Source of the DNA: Photorhabdus cinerea
Lineage (GTDB): Bacteria; Pseudomonadota; Gammaproteobacteria; Enterobacterales; Enterobacteriaceae
DNA length: 64,000 nt
Reading direction: 5' to 3'
Assembly: GCF_011189575.1 (NCBI RefSeq)
Contig: NZ_PUJW01000011.1
Coordinates: forward strand, 1 to 64,000
The notes below the pieces were generated by a model, which did no database searches, was not told the DNA's origin, and saw only the letters and a list, made by a program, of their open reading frames with translations. Of the stretch, positions 8,647 through 18,036 are shown in pieces. Position 1 is the stretch's first letter, and every line of letters begins with the position of its first letter. The position numbers and the translations under genes are program-made.

Positions 8647-9633
8647 TTATAATCTGACTTCTTGACCGGAGTGCAGGGATTCAAGCGCTTTATCTGCCAG
8701 ATAAAGTGCTTGTTCACCATCAGAGCCATTGCATTCTGGTATAGCGCGATCAGCCATGACATCGACAAAATGATCCCATTCAGCAATATATGCTTCTCGA
8801 TAACGTTGCAGGAAGAAATGCTCTGGCTTGGCCGTTAAACAACCTGTGTTTTCCCAGAGTTCAACACTGTTTTCTTTAATATTACCGGCACTAAGTAGCC
8901 CTTTTTCACCATGTAGTTCAATCCGCTGATCATAGCCATAACCAGATCGCCGACTATTGGTAATGGCGGCTATTGCGCCTGATGGGAATTTCATAACAAT
9001 AAAGGCAGTATCAATATCACCGGCCTGACCAATAGCGGGGTCAACCAAGTTGCTGCCTTGTGCATAGATTGAATATGGTTCTTCACCAATAATAAAACGT
9101 GCCATATCGAAATCGTGGATTGTCATATCTCGGAACATACCACCGGAAACTTTGACATATTCAACAGAGGGAGGAGAGGGATCACGGGAGGTAATCAGCA
9201 GGGATTCAGCTTTTCCTATCGTACCAGCATCAAATAGGGTTTTTACTCGACGAAATTGCGGATCGTAACGACGATTAAAGCCAACAAATAGCGGGATTTG
9301 ATATTGTTCAACTGTCTTAAGGCAATGACGAACACGTTCAATATCCAGGTGAATGGGTTTTTCACAGAAGATTTTTTTGTGATGCTTTGCTGCGAGTTCG
9401 ACCAGGCTTGCATGAGTGTCTGTTGCTGAAGCAATAAGGATACCATCTATTTTAGGGTCAGACATGGCCTGTTCAATAGTTTGTATTTTTGTCTGATGTT
9501 TCTGTGCTAAAAGTTCAGCACTTTTCTGATGCGGATCAACAACAGAATAAAGGCAGGTTTCTTTATGGTTAGTGATATTTACCGCGTGTACTTGTCCGAT
9601 CCGGCCGGCGCCAAATAGTGCAATGTTGAACAT
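8647..9633 (-). CDS. iolG: myo-inositol 2-dehydrogenase IolG
   Basis: IolG is the first enzyme of the pathway and oxidises myo-inositol to 2-keto-myo-inositol with NAD. The 328-residue protein has the Rossmann motif ALFGAGRIGQVHAVNI, the EKP motif in KKIFCEKPIHLDIERV, and the IolG-type segment GGMFRDMTIHDFDMARF, which holds the catalytic Asp/His pair. It is distinct from the other Gfo/Idh/MocA protein in the cluster and is closer in length and motifs to classical inositol dehydrogenases. An AAGGAG site precedes the ATG. It is separated from iolD by 367 bases, so it likely has its own promoter, with an operator-like sequence near 9682. Confidence 0.93.
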   Translation of the reverse strand: MFNIALFGAGRIGQVHAVNITNHKETCLYSVVDPHQKSAELLAQKHQTKIQTIEQAMSDPKIDGILIASATDTHASLVELAAKHHKKIFCEKPIHLDIERVRHCLKTVEQYQIPLFVGFNRRYDPQFRRVKTLFDAGTIGKAESLLITSRDPSPPSVEYVKVSGGMFRDMTIHDFDMARFIIGEEPYSIYAQGSNLVDPAIGQAGDIDTAFIVMKFPSGAIAAITNSRRSGYGYDQRIELHGEKGLLSAGNIKENSVELWENTGCLTAKPEHFFLQRYREAYIAEWDHFVDVMADRAIPECNGSDGEQALYLADKALESLHSGQEVRL

Positions 9634-9915
9634 AAGTGCTCCTTAATACCTGGGTAATCTGCTTTGGGTATACTTAAAAATATATCAATTAGAATATTTA
9701 TTTCAATTTTACAATGATTGGAATTAATATTTTTGTGTGGTGGATAGCATTTTGTTAAAAATATTATTAAATTTATGTTAAATAGATCACTTAAAGTCAG
9801 ATTGTTACTAAATGTTTTTATTAAATTTTCCTTTAGAAACAAACTACAATGTGAGTTTGGCATAAGTGATCGTTACGCTGAGTGATAGGGATTGGAAGAA
9901 AGGGAAAAGCAACTT

Positions 9916-9943
9916 TATTTTCGAAATAAAAATTTCGAAAATA
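9916..9943. repeat. Perfect 12-bp inverted repeat (operator-like)
   Basis: The arms TATTTTCGAAAT and ATTTCGAAAATA are separated by AAAA. Arm length and 4-base spacing equal those of the palindrome before the regulator gene at 13678-13705, and both contain GAAAT/ATTTC. It could be a binding site or a hairpin. Confidence 0.5.
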
Positions 9944-9972
9944 GTGTTTGGAATTGGTCAAGAAAGGAAAAA

Positions 9973-9996
9973 TGGCCTGTCAGATGACAGGCCACT
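9973..9996 (-). terminator. Rho-independent terminator after iolD
   Basis: The stem TGGCCTGTCA / TGACAGGCCA has a two-base loop and, reading the minus strand, is followed by TTTTT. It lies directly after the iolD stop codon. Confidence 0.85.
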
Positions 9997-10000
9997 AATT

Positions 10001-11935
10001 TTAGTATTGACGTATTTTGGTTGAAACCATCTCCTTTATTTTCTTTGCGGCAGATTCTATGGTGGGTTTTTGGGCCACTTGAGCTGTTCCTGTTCGCCAC
10101 CATGATTCATAGTCATGTGTCATAGTCTTAGGTAGGACTTTGATATCTATTAACACTGGCACGGTTTGTTTTTTGGCTTCCTGTAATGCATAAAGCAATT
10201 GCTGTTCATCGTGGACTCGGTAACTTTTGCAGCCGTAGCTTTCTGCGTTTTTGGCGAAATCGACTTTAATCAGGTTGCCATCTATGTTGCCACTTTTTGG
10301 ATTCCGGTAACGATTTTCTGTTGCAAAACTGCCCATTCCCTGACTCATTTGTAAGTTATTGATACAGCCGAACCCTGCGTTATCAAATAGCAATACCGTG
10401 ATCTTGATGTTTTCCTGTACCGCGGTTTGCAGTTCTGAATGAAGCATCATATAAGAACCATCACCTGCCATGGCATAAACGGGTTGGTCTGGGCATGCTA
10501 TTTTGGCGCCAACAGCTGCTGCTATCTCATAGCCCATACAGGAATAGCCATACTCAAGATGATAGGTGTCTGGTTGTTTGGGCTGCCATACTCGCTGTAA
10601 ATCACCGGGAAGGGAACCTGCTGAACCGACAATAATAGCTTCCGGTTCAAGGTGTCTGTCCAGCAATCCTAATACTCTGGTTTGTGTCAACTGGGTTTGT
10701 AATGTCTGGCTGTATTCTTCCAATTTATCATCAAGATGGCCGGAAATTTCTGGCATGAAACCTTGCTGATACTGAATTTCGAACAAGCGGTTTAATTCTT
10801 TTCGCCATGCTTCCCGTACCTGAGGAATTTCATTCTGGTAACCACTGCAATAACTCAACTGAGTAAGCTTCTCTGCAATGGTATTTAATCCCTCACGGGC
10901 ATCCGCTATAACGGGGACGGCATCTAGTTTACAGGCGTCGAATGCCGCGACGTTAATAGTGAGAAATTCTACATCCGGGTTTTGAAATAGGGATTTGGAT
11001 GCAGTGGTGAAATCAGTAAACCGGGTACCGATGCCAATAATCAAATCAGCTTCTTTGGCTATCAGGTTTGCCGCAAGACAGCCTGTTGTACCTAAACCAC
11101 CACAATTAAGTGGATGGTCGGCAATTACCGCGCTTTTACCTGCCTGTGTTTCAGCAAAAGGAATATTGAACTGTTCTGCGAACTGACGGAAAGCCTTGTG
11201 TGCTTCTGAATAGCGCACACCGCCACCGCAGATGAGCAACGGTTTTTTCTTGCGGTTGATGAGTGCTACGGCATCGTTGATCATGGCAGCGGAAGCAGGG
11301 CGGCGTTCAATGCGATGAATTCGTTTTTGAAAGAAGTAGTCAGGGAAATCCCAAATCTCACCTTGAACATCTTGTGGTAGACAAATTGTGACAGCGCCTG
11401 TATTGGCAGGATTTGTCAGAACCCGCATGGTATTAACCATAGCGCTCATTAACTGCTCTGGTCTGGAGATGCGATCCCAGTAACGGGAAACTGGACGGAA
11501 ACAGTCATTGGTGCTGATAGTATAGTCATGGAACTGTTCGACTTGTTGTAAAACCGGATCAGGTTGGCGACAGGCGAATGTATCGCCGGGTAGTAATAAT
11601 AGAGGAATACGATTAGCGGTTGCGGTTGCTGCGGCTGTTACCATGTTGGCGGAACCAGGGCCAACCGATGAGGTAACAGCAAAAATCTGTTTGCGTTTTT
11701 TCTGTTTGGCAAAACCTGTTGCAATATGGGCCATGCCTTGCTCATTGCATCCTTGATAAACGGTTAAATGGCCGGGATCTTGTTCCAGTGCCTGCCCCAA
11801 TCCGACAACATTACCGTGGCCGAAAATGGTAAAAATTCCTTTGATGAATGGATATTGTCCATCATCTGTTTCCACATATTGCTGATTTAGGAATTTCACC
11901 AATGCCTGAGCGGTTGTCATTGTTAACTTGCTCAT
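10001..11935 (-). CDS. iolD: 3D-(3,5/4)-trihydroxycyclohexane-1,2-dione hydrolase IolD
   Basis: IolD is a thiamine-diphosphate enzyme that hydrolyses the cyclic dione to 5-deoxy-glucuronate, opening the inositol ring. The 644 residues show the three-domain ThDP arrangement: an N-terminal pyrimidine-binding domain with the activating-Glu region (IFTIFGHGNVVGLGQALEQ), a central domain, and a C-terminal cofactor domain with the GDGS...N motif (MAGDGSYMMLHSELQTAVQE and VLLFDNAGFGCINNLQMSQG). The start has a GGAG site eight bases upstream and is 15 bases from the iolA stop, so iolA-iolD form one transcript, ended by the hairpin just after the gene. Confidence 0.96.
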   Translation of the reverse strand: MSKLTMTTAQALVKFLNQQYVETDDGQYPFIKGIFTIFGHGNVVGLGQALEQDPGHLTVYQGCNEQGMAHIATGFAKQKKRKQIFAVTSSVGPGSANMVTAAATATANRIPLLLLPGDTFACRQPDPVLQQVEQFHDYTISTNDCFRPVSRYWDRISRPEQLMSAMVNTMRVLTNPANTGAVTICLPQDVQGEIWDFPDYFFQKRIHRIERRPASAAMINDAVALINRKKKPLLICGGGVRYSEAHKAFRQFAEQFNIPFAETQAGKSAVIADHPLNCGGLGTTGCLAANLIAKEADLIIGIGTRFTDFTTASKSLFQNPDVEFLTINVAAFDACKLDAVPVIADAREGLNTIAEKLTQLSYCSGYQNEIPQVREAWRKELNRLFEIQYQQGFMPEISGHLDDKLEEYSQTLQTQLTQTRVLGLLDRHLEPEAIIVGSAGSLPGDLQRVWQPKQPDTYHLEYGYSCMGYEIAAAVGAKIACPDQPVYAMAGDGSYMMLHSELQTAVQENIKITVLLFDNAGFGCINNLQMSQGMGSFATENRYRNPKSGNIDGNLIKVDFAKNAESYGCKSYRVHDEQQLLYALQEAKKQTVPVLIDIKVLPKTMTHDYESWWRTGTAQVAQKPTIESAAKKIKEMVSTKIRQY

Positions 11936-11950
11936 TTACAGAACTCCAAT

Positions 11951-13462
11951 TTATTCCATAGTTGGCATCACAAAACTGCTGGAATGATGTTCTAATCGGA
12001 TGCTTGCCGGCCAGCGGCTGGTGACTGTTTTCATGCGGGTGTAGAAGCGAACACCATCATTGCCGTGAACGTTAAGTGGACCAAAAATCGAGCGTTTCCA
12101 GCCACCAAAGCTGTGGAATGCCATGGGTACTGGAATGGGGATATTGATGCCTACCATACCCGCTTGTACGTCTTCGCTGAACTGGCGAGCGGTTTCTCCA
12201 TCACGGGTGAATATAGCGGTACCATTACCATATTGATGTCCGTTAATTAATGTTAACGCGGTGGCATGATCGGGAACACGAACAATTGCCAGTACTGGGC
12301 CGAAGATCTCTTCTTGATAGATTTCCATATCTGGTGTGACGTTATCAAACAGCGTCGGGCCAATAAAATAGCCGTTTTCATAGCCGGGAATATTGAGTTG
12401 ACGGCCATCAACTAACAAGTTAGCCCCTTGCTGTTCGCCATTGGCGATATAGCCACAGATTTTGGCTCTATGTTGGGCGGAGATAACGGGTCCCATATCA
12501 TGTTCTTTGCCTGCCACAATACCGGGACCGACAGACATTTTGTTAATCTGTTGACGTAATTTTTCAATGAGCGCATCAGCCGTTTCATCCCCAACCGCCA
12601 ATACCACAGACAATGCCATGCAACGTTCACCTGCCGCACCAAAAGCGGCACCTGTAATAGCGTTACTAGCCATATCAAGATCAGCATCTGGCATCAGAAT
12701 ACAGTGATTTTTTGCGCCACCTAGCGCCTGGCAGCGTTTTCCATGAGCAGAGGCGGTTGTGTAGATATATTCAGCGACAGGAGTCGAACCAACAAAGCTG
12801 ACTGCTTGCACTCTTGAGTCCGTCAGTAATACATCGACGGCTTCTTTATCGCCGTTGACAACATTAAATACGCCATTGGGTAAACCGGCTTGTTGAAGCA
12901 GTAGCGCTAATTCAATAGCAAGAGAAGGATTTTTTTCTGATGGTTTTAGTACAAAAGTGTTTCCCGTAGCCAGTGCGATAGGAAACATCCACATAGGAAC
13001 CATGGCTGGAAAGTTAAAAGGAGTAATTCCGGCGCAAACACCTAAAGGCTGCATTAATGAATGGCTATCCACACCCGTTCCGGTATTAGCGGAATGCTCA
13101 CCTTTTTGCAAATGAGGAATGCCACAGGCAAATTCAACAACCTCCAAACCACGTGTTAATTCACCGACAGCATCTGAATAGATTTTTCCGTGCTCTTCTG
13201 TAATCAAGCGTGCCAGTCGGTCCATATTGGCTTCCAGTAATGTTTTGAACTGGAACATCACACGAACCCGTTTAAGCGGTGAAACCTTAGACCATTCGCT
13301 GTAAGTCCGATAGGCAATTTCAATCGCTTGTTCAATCTCAGAGGTGGTACTAAGTGCTACCCGGCGAATTTGTTCACCTGTAGCTGGATTAAAAACAGGA
13401 GAAAAACGGAAACTGTGACTGGGAATGAGTTGCCCGTTAACGTAATTCTTTATTTGTTCCAT
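11951..13462 (-). CDS. iolA: Methylmalonate-semialdehyde dehydrogenase (CoA-acylating) IolA/MmsA
   Basis: IolA converts malonate semialdehyde to acetyl-CoA and CO2 (also methylmalonate semialdehyde to propionyl-CoA), the last step of inositol catabolism. It is an aldehyde dehydrogenase of 503 residues. The cofactor-binding segment FVLKPSEKNPSLAIELALLL, the NAD motif VSFVGSTPVAEYIY and the catalytic cysteine in AAFGAAGERCMALSVV (about residue 284) are present, and the C-terminal GGWKRSIFGPLNVHGNDGV is typical of MmsA. The ATG has a GAGAGG site. It is the first gene of the iolAD transcript, and a conserved operator-like block lies 59-98 bases upstream. Confidence 0.95.
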   Translation of the reverse strand: MEQIKNYVNGQLIPSHSFRFSPVFNPATGEQIRRVALSTTSEIEQAIEIAYRTYSEWSKVSPLKRVRVMFQFKTLLEANMDRLARLITEEHGKIYSDAVGELTRGLEVVEFACGIPHLQKGEHSANTGTGVDSHSLMQPLGVCAGITPFNFPAMVPMWMFPIALATGNTFVLKPSEKNPSLAIELALLLQQAGLPNGVFNVVNGDKEAVDVLLTDSRVQAVSFVGSTPVAEYIYTTASAHGKRCQALGGAKNHCILMPDADLDMASNAITGAAFGAAGERCMALSVVLAVGDETADALIEKLRQQINKMSVGPGIVAGKEHDMGPVISAQHRAKICGYIANGEQQGANLLVDGRQLNIPGYENGYFIGPTLFDNVTPDMEIYQEEIFGPVLAIVRVPDHATALTLINGHQYGNGTAIFTRDGETARQFSEDVQAGMVGINIPIPVPMAFHSFGGWKRSIFGPLNVHGNDGVRFYTRMKTVTSRWPASIRLEHHSSSFVMPTME

Positions 13463-13766
13463 TCTGAGCCTCTCTCGTGAATTTTGATGTTTGTACTGAA
13501 TCGGAAATGTTAGTAATAGATATATGAAATATTTGTTTCGTTTTCAATTTAATTTAGAATAAAAGGTGATTAGTGTGATCGGGGTAAAGTTTTTATGAAT
13601 TACAGGTGATTGAATGAATAATTATATACTAATCAATAAGGTGATAATAATAATTCGTTACATTGAATGGATTATTTATTTCATTTTTAACTATAAAAAT
13701 GAAATATGATTCAACTTATACTGTAAAACTATTACAATTACTGACAATAAATTTTATGGGGGATTT
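13463..13766. promoter_or_regulatory. Divergent iolA / regulator promoter region
   Basis: Two notable elements lie here. The block at 13521-13560 (TATATGAAATATTTGTTTCG at its start) is the near-copy of 6591-6629, on the iolA side. The perfect inverted repeat at 13678-13705 is on the regulator side, about 60 bases before its start codon. Together they suggest repression of both divergent transcripts by the RpiR-type regulator. Confidence 0.6.
13678..13705. promoter_or_regulatory. Perfect 12-bp inverted repeat, candidate autoregulatory operator
   Basis: The arms ATTTCATTTTTA and TAAAAATGAAAT flank ACTA. RpiR-type regulators bind as dimers to inverted repeats with GAAA/TTTC cores, and this site lies in the promoter region of such a regulator gene. 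Confidence 0.6.
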
Positions 13767-14600
13767 ATGTCTGTAGCATCGAATCTGAATGAATTTCAAG
13801 AGCAAGTTCGTTCCCGCTATGGTGAATTAAGTAAACGCTTACAACAAGTGGCTCGATATGTGCTGGATAATACCAATAGTGTGGCTTTTGATACTGTTGC
13901 TGTGATAGCCAGAGAAGCTGATGTTCCTCCATCAACATTAATTCGTTTTGCTAATGCGTTTGATTTCAGTGGCTTTAATGAAATGAAACAGCTATTTCGT
14001 ATGCATATGGTGGAAGAGACGGCTAGTTATGCAGACAGAGCCAGACTATTCAGAGAATTGGATGGCGAACAGGAACCGCCAGAAGATCCTCAACATATTT
14101 TGCAGGAGTTTGCTCGTTCTAATGTACAGGCTATGCAACAGCTGGCTGCCAGAACTGCCCCCGAAGATTTAAAGCGCGCAGTAGATTTATTGGCTCAGGC
14201 TAAGAGTATCTACATCATTGGGCTGCGTCGCTCTTTCAGTGTAGCGGCTTATCTTGCTTATGCACTGAGTCATCTGGAATGCCGTCCTTTACTGGTAGAT
14301 GGTTTGGGGGGAATGTTCAGGGAGCAGATTAACTTAATTGGGGAAGAGGATGTTGTCGTTTCAATCAGTTTTTCTCCTTATGCAGAAGAGACATTGATGA
14401 TCAGCGAGAGGGCGGCTAAAGCAGGGGCAAAACAGATCGTGATTACTGATAGCCAGATTAGTCCTCTTGCCAGTTTCAGTGATGTCTGTTTTGTGGTTAA
14501 AGAAGCGCAGGTGGATGCATTCCGTTCTCAGTCAGCTACTCTGTGTTTGGTGCAATCTTTAGCGGTTGCTCTGGCTTATCGGCAAGGAAGCGCTATTTAA
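13767..14600 (+). CDS. iolR: MurR/RpiR-family transcriptional regulator, probable IolR
   Basis: The N-terminal helix-turn-helix (about residues 1-80, with VAVIAREADVPPSTLIRFAN) and the C-terminal SIS sugar-phosphate isomerase-type domain (about 130-260, with SIYIIGLRRSFSVAAYLAYA and VVVSISFSPYAEETLMISER) give the RpiR architecture, 277 residues. In enterobacteria such as Salmonella an RpiR-type IolR represses inositol genes and is relieved by an intermediate of the pathway. This gene is divergent from iolA and adjoins the palindrome described above, supporting the same role. A GGGGG site lies just before the ATG. The symbol is by context. Confidence 0.88.
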   Translation: MSVASNLNEFQEQVRSRYGELSKRLQQVARYVLDNTNSVAFDTVAVIAREADVPPSTLIRFANAFDFSGFNEMKQLFRMHMVEETASYADRARLFRELDGEQEPPEDPQHILQEFARSNVQAMQQLAARTAPEDLKRAVDLLAQAKSIYIIGLRRSFSVAAYLAYALSHLECRPLLVDGLGGMFREQINLIGEEDVVVSISFSPYAEETLMISERAAKAGAKQIVITDSQISPLASFSDVCFVVKEAQVDAFRSQSATLCLVQSLAVALAYRQGSAI

Positions 14601-14813
14601 TCGTGAAATAACTGTCTTATATTCCTGGTAAACAAATAACACGCAGATTCAGCGGGTTAATTGTTTACCAGACCCATGGAAAGATCACAATTTAAATAGA
14701 GTTTAAACCGGATATTGATAACTAATTTTTTATGTATAAATGTTATTGATTCCTATTGACAATCATTATTTAATAATTACTTGAAGTTATGATTTTGAAG
14801 AGGGATCAATAGG

Positions 14814-15182
14814 ATGATCAAAGGATCGCGTTACGTTTTTGCCATTTTATCTGCAATTTCTTTCCAGGTATTTGCCTTAAATTTTGACTACAAAAGTGAG
14901 ATTCCGGCTGATAATAAGCCATCGGCAGACTATTTGAAGAAGCGAGAAAACCTTAAATCTAAGCATTGGAATGTTAATGAACTCATTGCAGATAATCAAG
15001 CCGCAGAGAAGCGGGAGCAGGAAAAACAAGAAAAATATGAAAAGAAATATACTGCAAATTGGGAAGAGAGTCGGAGGTTTAATGATGAAGTTAATAAGAG
15101 ATTCAATCGGGAAATTGAACGGGAGATTAAAATCAAAGAGAATGGCGGCATGACGAGAAGTAACTTTTTTGATAGGGAATGA
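14814..15182 (+). CDS. Small secreted hypothetical protein, charged and coiled-coil-like
   Basis: I do not recognise a family. The 122-residue protein begins with a plausible signal peptide (MIKGSRYVFAILSAISFQVF, likely cut after Ala near residue 21), so it should reach the periplasm or beyond. The mature part is very rich in Lys, Glu and Arg, with long helical runs (AAEKREQEKQEKYEKKYTA and NKRFNREIEREIKIKENGG), suggesting an elongated helix. An AGAGGG stretch lies before the ATG. It stands alone between the inositol regulator and the YgjH-like gene. Confidence 0.65.
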   Translation: MIKGSRYVFAILSAISFQVFALNFDYKSEIPADNKPSADYLKKRENLKSKHWNVNELIADNQAAEKREQEKQEKYEKKYTANWEESRRFNDEVNKRFNREIEREIKIKENGGMTRSNFFDRE

Positions 15183-15328
15183 GCGCTACCCAAAGAGATC
15201 TCATAGTAAATTGAATGATCTGCCGGAAGAAACCGGCAGTTTGTCGATAATTGTTGACAGCCTTTCGAAAGAATTTCCTCTGCTGTTATGTGAATATAGT
15301 GATTTCATATAATTAAGGAGAGGAACAT

Positions 15329-15664
15329 ATGGAGCAGATTGAATGGGCTGACTTTGAGAAAGTCGATATGCGAGTGGGTACAATTGTTTCGGCAGAATTG
15401 AATCCTAAAGCCAGCAAACCGGCCTATAAATTGCACATTGATCTTGGCGAGCTGGGTGTTAAAAGTTCAAGTGCCCAGATAACTGTGCATTACACATCTG
15501 AACAATTGGTTGGTCGTCAGGTTCTTTGTGTGTGCAATTTTCTGCTAAAGCGAATTGCTGGTGTGAAATCAGAGGTATTGTTAACGGGCAGTATGGATGA
15601 AAACGGTGCGGTGGTGATCGCAGAATTTACTCTTCCTGTTCCAAATGGTCATAAATTATTGTGA
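15329..15664 (+). CDS. tRNA-binding domain protein, YgjH/CsaA-like
   Basis: The 111-residue protein is a single OB-fold tRNA-binding domain of the kind found at the end of methionyl-tRNA synthetase and in CsaA/YgjH. Visible family positions are EKVDMRVGTIVSAELNPKA near the N-terminus, then GVKSSSAQITVHYTSEQLVG and GVKSEVLLTGSMDENGAVV. CsaA and YgjH bind tRNA or act as chaperones; the cellular role is uncertain. The start is well supported by AAGGAGAGGAAC upstream. No operon partner is apparent, and the AraC-type gene follows 56 bases later. Confidence 0.85.
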   Translation: MEQIEWADFEKVDMRVGTIVSAELNPKASKPAYKLHIDLGELGVKSSSAQITVHYTSEQLVGRQVLCVCNFLLKRIAGVKSEVLLTGSMDENGAVVIAEFTLPVPNGHKLL

Positions 15665-15720
15665 TCCGTGTTAGTTTATTGTCGAATAAATAGGATGTAT
15701 TTTAATTATCGGCGATAAAC

Positions 15721-16431
15721 ATGGTTGTTCAATTACCTTCACTACATTTGCGTCAGTATTCAGCTGAAACTATCAGCCATAGCCATCAGGGGCTATGGCA
15801 GTTTGTTTTTGGTTATAATGGGCAATTGGAATTAAATATAGAAGGGCAACAAGGGGTTGTTAATTCCAGGAATGCTGTTGTAATCCCTCCTGATACTAAG
15901 CACAGTTTTTTCGCCAGTGGTGAAAATCAGCAATTAGTACTGGAATTACCTTCGACGCAGTTTGAGCAATTACAATATGGTGATTCTTTCTGGCAGCCAT
16001 TACCTGAATCTGCACTTGTTCTTATTAAATGGTTGTACGATTATCCACAACCACCAGCCAGCCACGCTGATGTTGCTCGTTTGCTATTAGCGCAATTACC
16101 ACAAATAAGTTCATCCTCAGCGCTGATAGTAAAACTGAATCAGGGGCTTTCCGGGTGTTTACATGAGAAAATGACCGTGATGGATATGGCCAATATTTGC
16201 GCGGTATCTGTCAGCACTTTGCACCGAAAACTTTTTATCGCGACGGGAATGAGTCCAATGGCTTATTTGAAAACATGCCGGATGAAATTCGCTTATAATT
16301 TATTGGTTAACAGTTATAAATCTTTGTCTGATATCGCATTTTTGTCAGGCTATGCTTCCCAGTCTGCTTTTACATTTGCATTTAATCAGCATTATGGTTG
16401 TACGCCTGCTCGGTTGCGCAAGACAAAATGA
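15721..16431 (+). CDS. AraC-family transcriptional regulator
   Basis: The protein has 236 residues with an N-terminal cupin-like sensor region (about 1-100, including VVIPPDTKHSFFASGENQQL) and a C-terminal double helix-turn-helix (about 140-236). The latter has MDMANICAVSVSTLHRKLF and the second recognition helix SDIAFLSGYASQSAFTFAFN. The regulated genes are not known from sequence. It faces the peptide transporter gene convergently, so that gene is not obviously its divergent target. Confidence 0.88.
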   Translation: MVVQLPSLHLRQYSAETISHSHQGLWQFVFGYNGQLELNIEGQQGVVNSRNAVVIPPDTKHSFFASGENQQLVLELPSTQFEQLQYGDSFWQPLPESALVLIKWLYDYPQPPASHADVARLLLAQLPQISSSSALIVKLNQGLSGCLHEKMTVMDMANICAVSVSTLHRKLFIATGMSPMAYLKTCRMKFAYNLLVNSYKSLSDIAFLSGYASQSAFTFAFNQHYGCTPARLRKTK

Positions 16432-16497
16432 TATTTTCAGATATTGAAATAAATTAAGCCATCTTATGAACAGATGGCTTGATTGTGAGTTAAATAT

Positions 16498-18036
16498 TTA
16501 CTGGGCTTTCGCCTCTGATTTGTCAGCATTATTAAGCAGGCGACGTATTGGTACGATTAATACCATCAACACAACTGCACAGATGACCAGAGCTAGAGAT
16601 ACGCGGGAGAACAGATCAGGCAGGTTGTCCAGTTGGTCAGCGCGGACCTGTCCACCAATTAGGCCAGCAGCCAGATTACCCAAGGCACTTGCACAGAACC
16701 ACAGGCCCATCACTTGACCACGCATACGGGATGGTGCCAGCAGAGTCATAGTTGCAAGCCCAATAGGGCTGAGGCACAGTTCTCCGAGTGTCATCAATAA
16801 AATACTTGCTACCAGCCAGAGTGGAGAAACGGTTTCACCTGTTGCTAGTACATTCTGTGCAGCCAGAATCATCAGACCAAAACCACCAGCACCAAACAAA
16901 ATACCAATAATAAATTTACTGATGCTACTAGGGTTGGCATTACTTTTGGCCAACATAGGCCAGAACCAACTGAATACTGGGGCCAGCAGAATAATAAATA
17001 GTGCATTAATTGACTGGAACCATACTGTTGGGATCTCAAATCCCATCACAATCCGATCTGTATAATCATTGGCAAACAGGTTGAATGAAGTCGGCTTTTG
17101 TTCAAATGCAGACCAGAAGAATGCAGCAGATACCAGCAGAATAAAACAAACCAGTAAACGGGAACGATCACTACTGCTCAAACCGGCAAACAGGAACAGA
17201 TAGATAAAGTAAAGCGTTACACAGGATGAGATCACATAGACCATCGTACTGGCTACAGCTACCGGATTGAATGGAATTACACCAAGGATTAGCAAATTAA
17301 TAATAGCAATCATAGCGATAACAGCAGTAAAGACCCATTTACCGACGTTTTTACGTTTACCTGTGGGGTGATCCCAGCTTGAGTCCAAACCACTCTCTTT
17401 ATCATAGCTGCGCATTGAGGGAATTGCGTAGAAACGGAATATTAACAGAGCAACCAACATGCCCAGTCCACCGATACCGAAACCCAAGTGCCAGCCATAG
17501 TCACGAATTAACCAGCCGGTAATCAGTGGAGAGATAAAAGAACCTATGTTAATCCCCATGTAGAATAAGGAAAAACCGCCATCACGACGAGGGTCATCTT
17601 TTTTGTACAGAGTCCCGACCATAACTGTGATACAGGTCTTAAACAGCCCGGTACCTAATACGATCAGCAGTAGACCAATAAAAAACAGGTGATGACTTAA
17701 GAAAGCAGAAAGGGCGATGGACAGGTGCCCCAATGCAATAATAATAGAACCATACCAGACTGCCCGACGTTGACCTAACCAGTTATCTGCCAGCCAACCG
17801 CCGGGCAGTGAAGTTAGATAAACACTCCCGGCAAAAATACCGACGATAGCAGATGCTTGTTCCCGGGGAATACCCATCCCACCATCATAAATGGTTGCTG
17901 CCATAAACAAGATCAAAAGTGGGCGAATGCCGTAGTAAGAGAAACGTTCCCACATTTCGGTAAAGAACAGAGAACTTAATGGATAAGGATGCCCGAAGAA
18001 GGTTCGGTTTTTTGTATTGTTAATGGAGGATTGCAT
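16498..18036 (-). CDS. Proton-dependent oligopeptide transporter (POT/PTR family)
   Basis: This inner-membrane di/tripeptide:proton symporter has 512 residues and 12-14 predicted membrane segments. The POT signatures are clear: SLFFTEMWERFSYYGIRPLL in the first segment (the ExxERFxYY motif), GGWLADNWLGQRRAVWYGS after segment two, and DPRRDGGFSLFYMGINIGSF (FYxxINxG motif). The ATG is preceded by GGAAAA. Relatives include E. coli Dtp proteins and Lactococcus DtpT; I cannot say which E. coli paralogue is closest. Confidence 0.93.
   Translation of the reverse strand: MQSSINNTKNRTFFGHPYPLSSLFFTEMWERFSYYGIRPLLILFMAATIYDGGMGIPREQASAIVGIFAGSVYLTSLPGGWLADNWLGQRRAVWYGSIIIALGHLSIALSAFLSHHLFFIGLLLIVLGTGLFKTCITVMVGTLYKKDDPRRDGGFSLFYMGINIGSFISPLITGWLIRDYGWHLGFGIGGLGMLVALLIFRFYAIPSMRSYDKESGLDSSWDHPTGKRKNVGKWVFTAVIAMIAIINLLILGVIPFNPVAVASTMVYVISSCVTLYFIYLFLFAGLSSSDRSRLLVCFILLVSAAFFWSAFEQKPTSFNLFANDYTDRIVMGFEIPTVWFQSINALFIILLAPVFSWFWPMLAKSNANPSSISKFIIGILFGAGGFGLMILAAQNVLATGETVSPLWLVASILLMTLGELCLSPIGLATMTLLAPSRMRGQVMGLWFCASALGNLAAGLIGGQVRADQLDNLPDLFSRVSLALVICAVVLMVLIVPIRRLLNNADKSEAKAQ

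Larger units (their letters stand above)
9634..10000. promoter_or_regulatory. iolG upstream region with operator-like sequences
   Basis: Contents seen: a TATATCAATTAGAATATTTA block at 9680-9699, followed by TTTCAATTTTAC, resembles the two conserved iol blocks. A perfect palindrome lies at 9916-9943 and the iolD terminator at 9973-9994. There is no credible gene. Confidence 0.45.
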
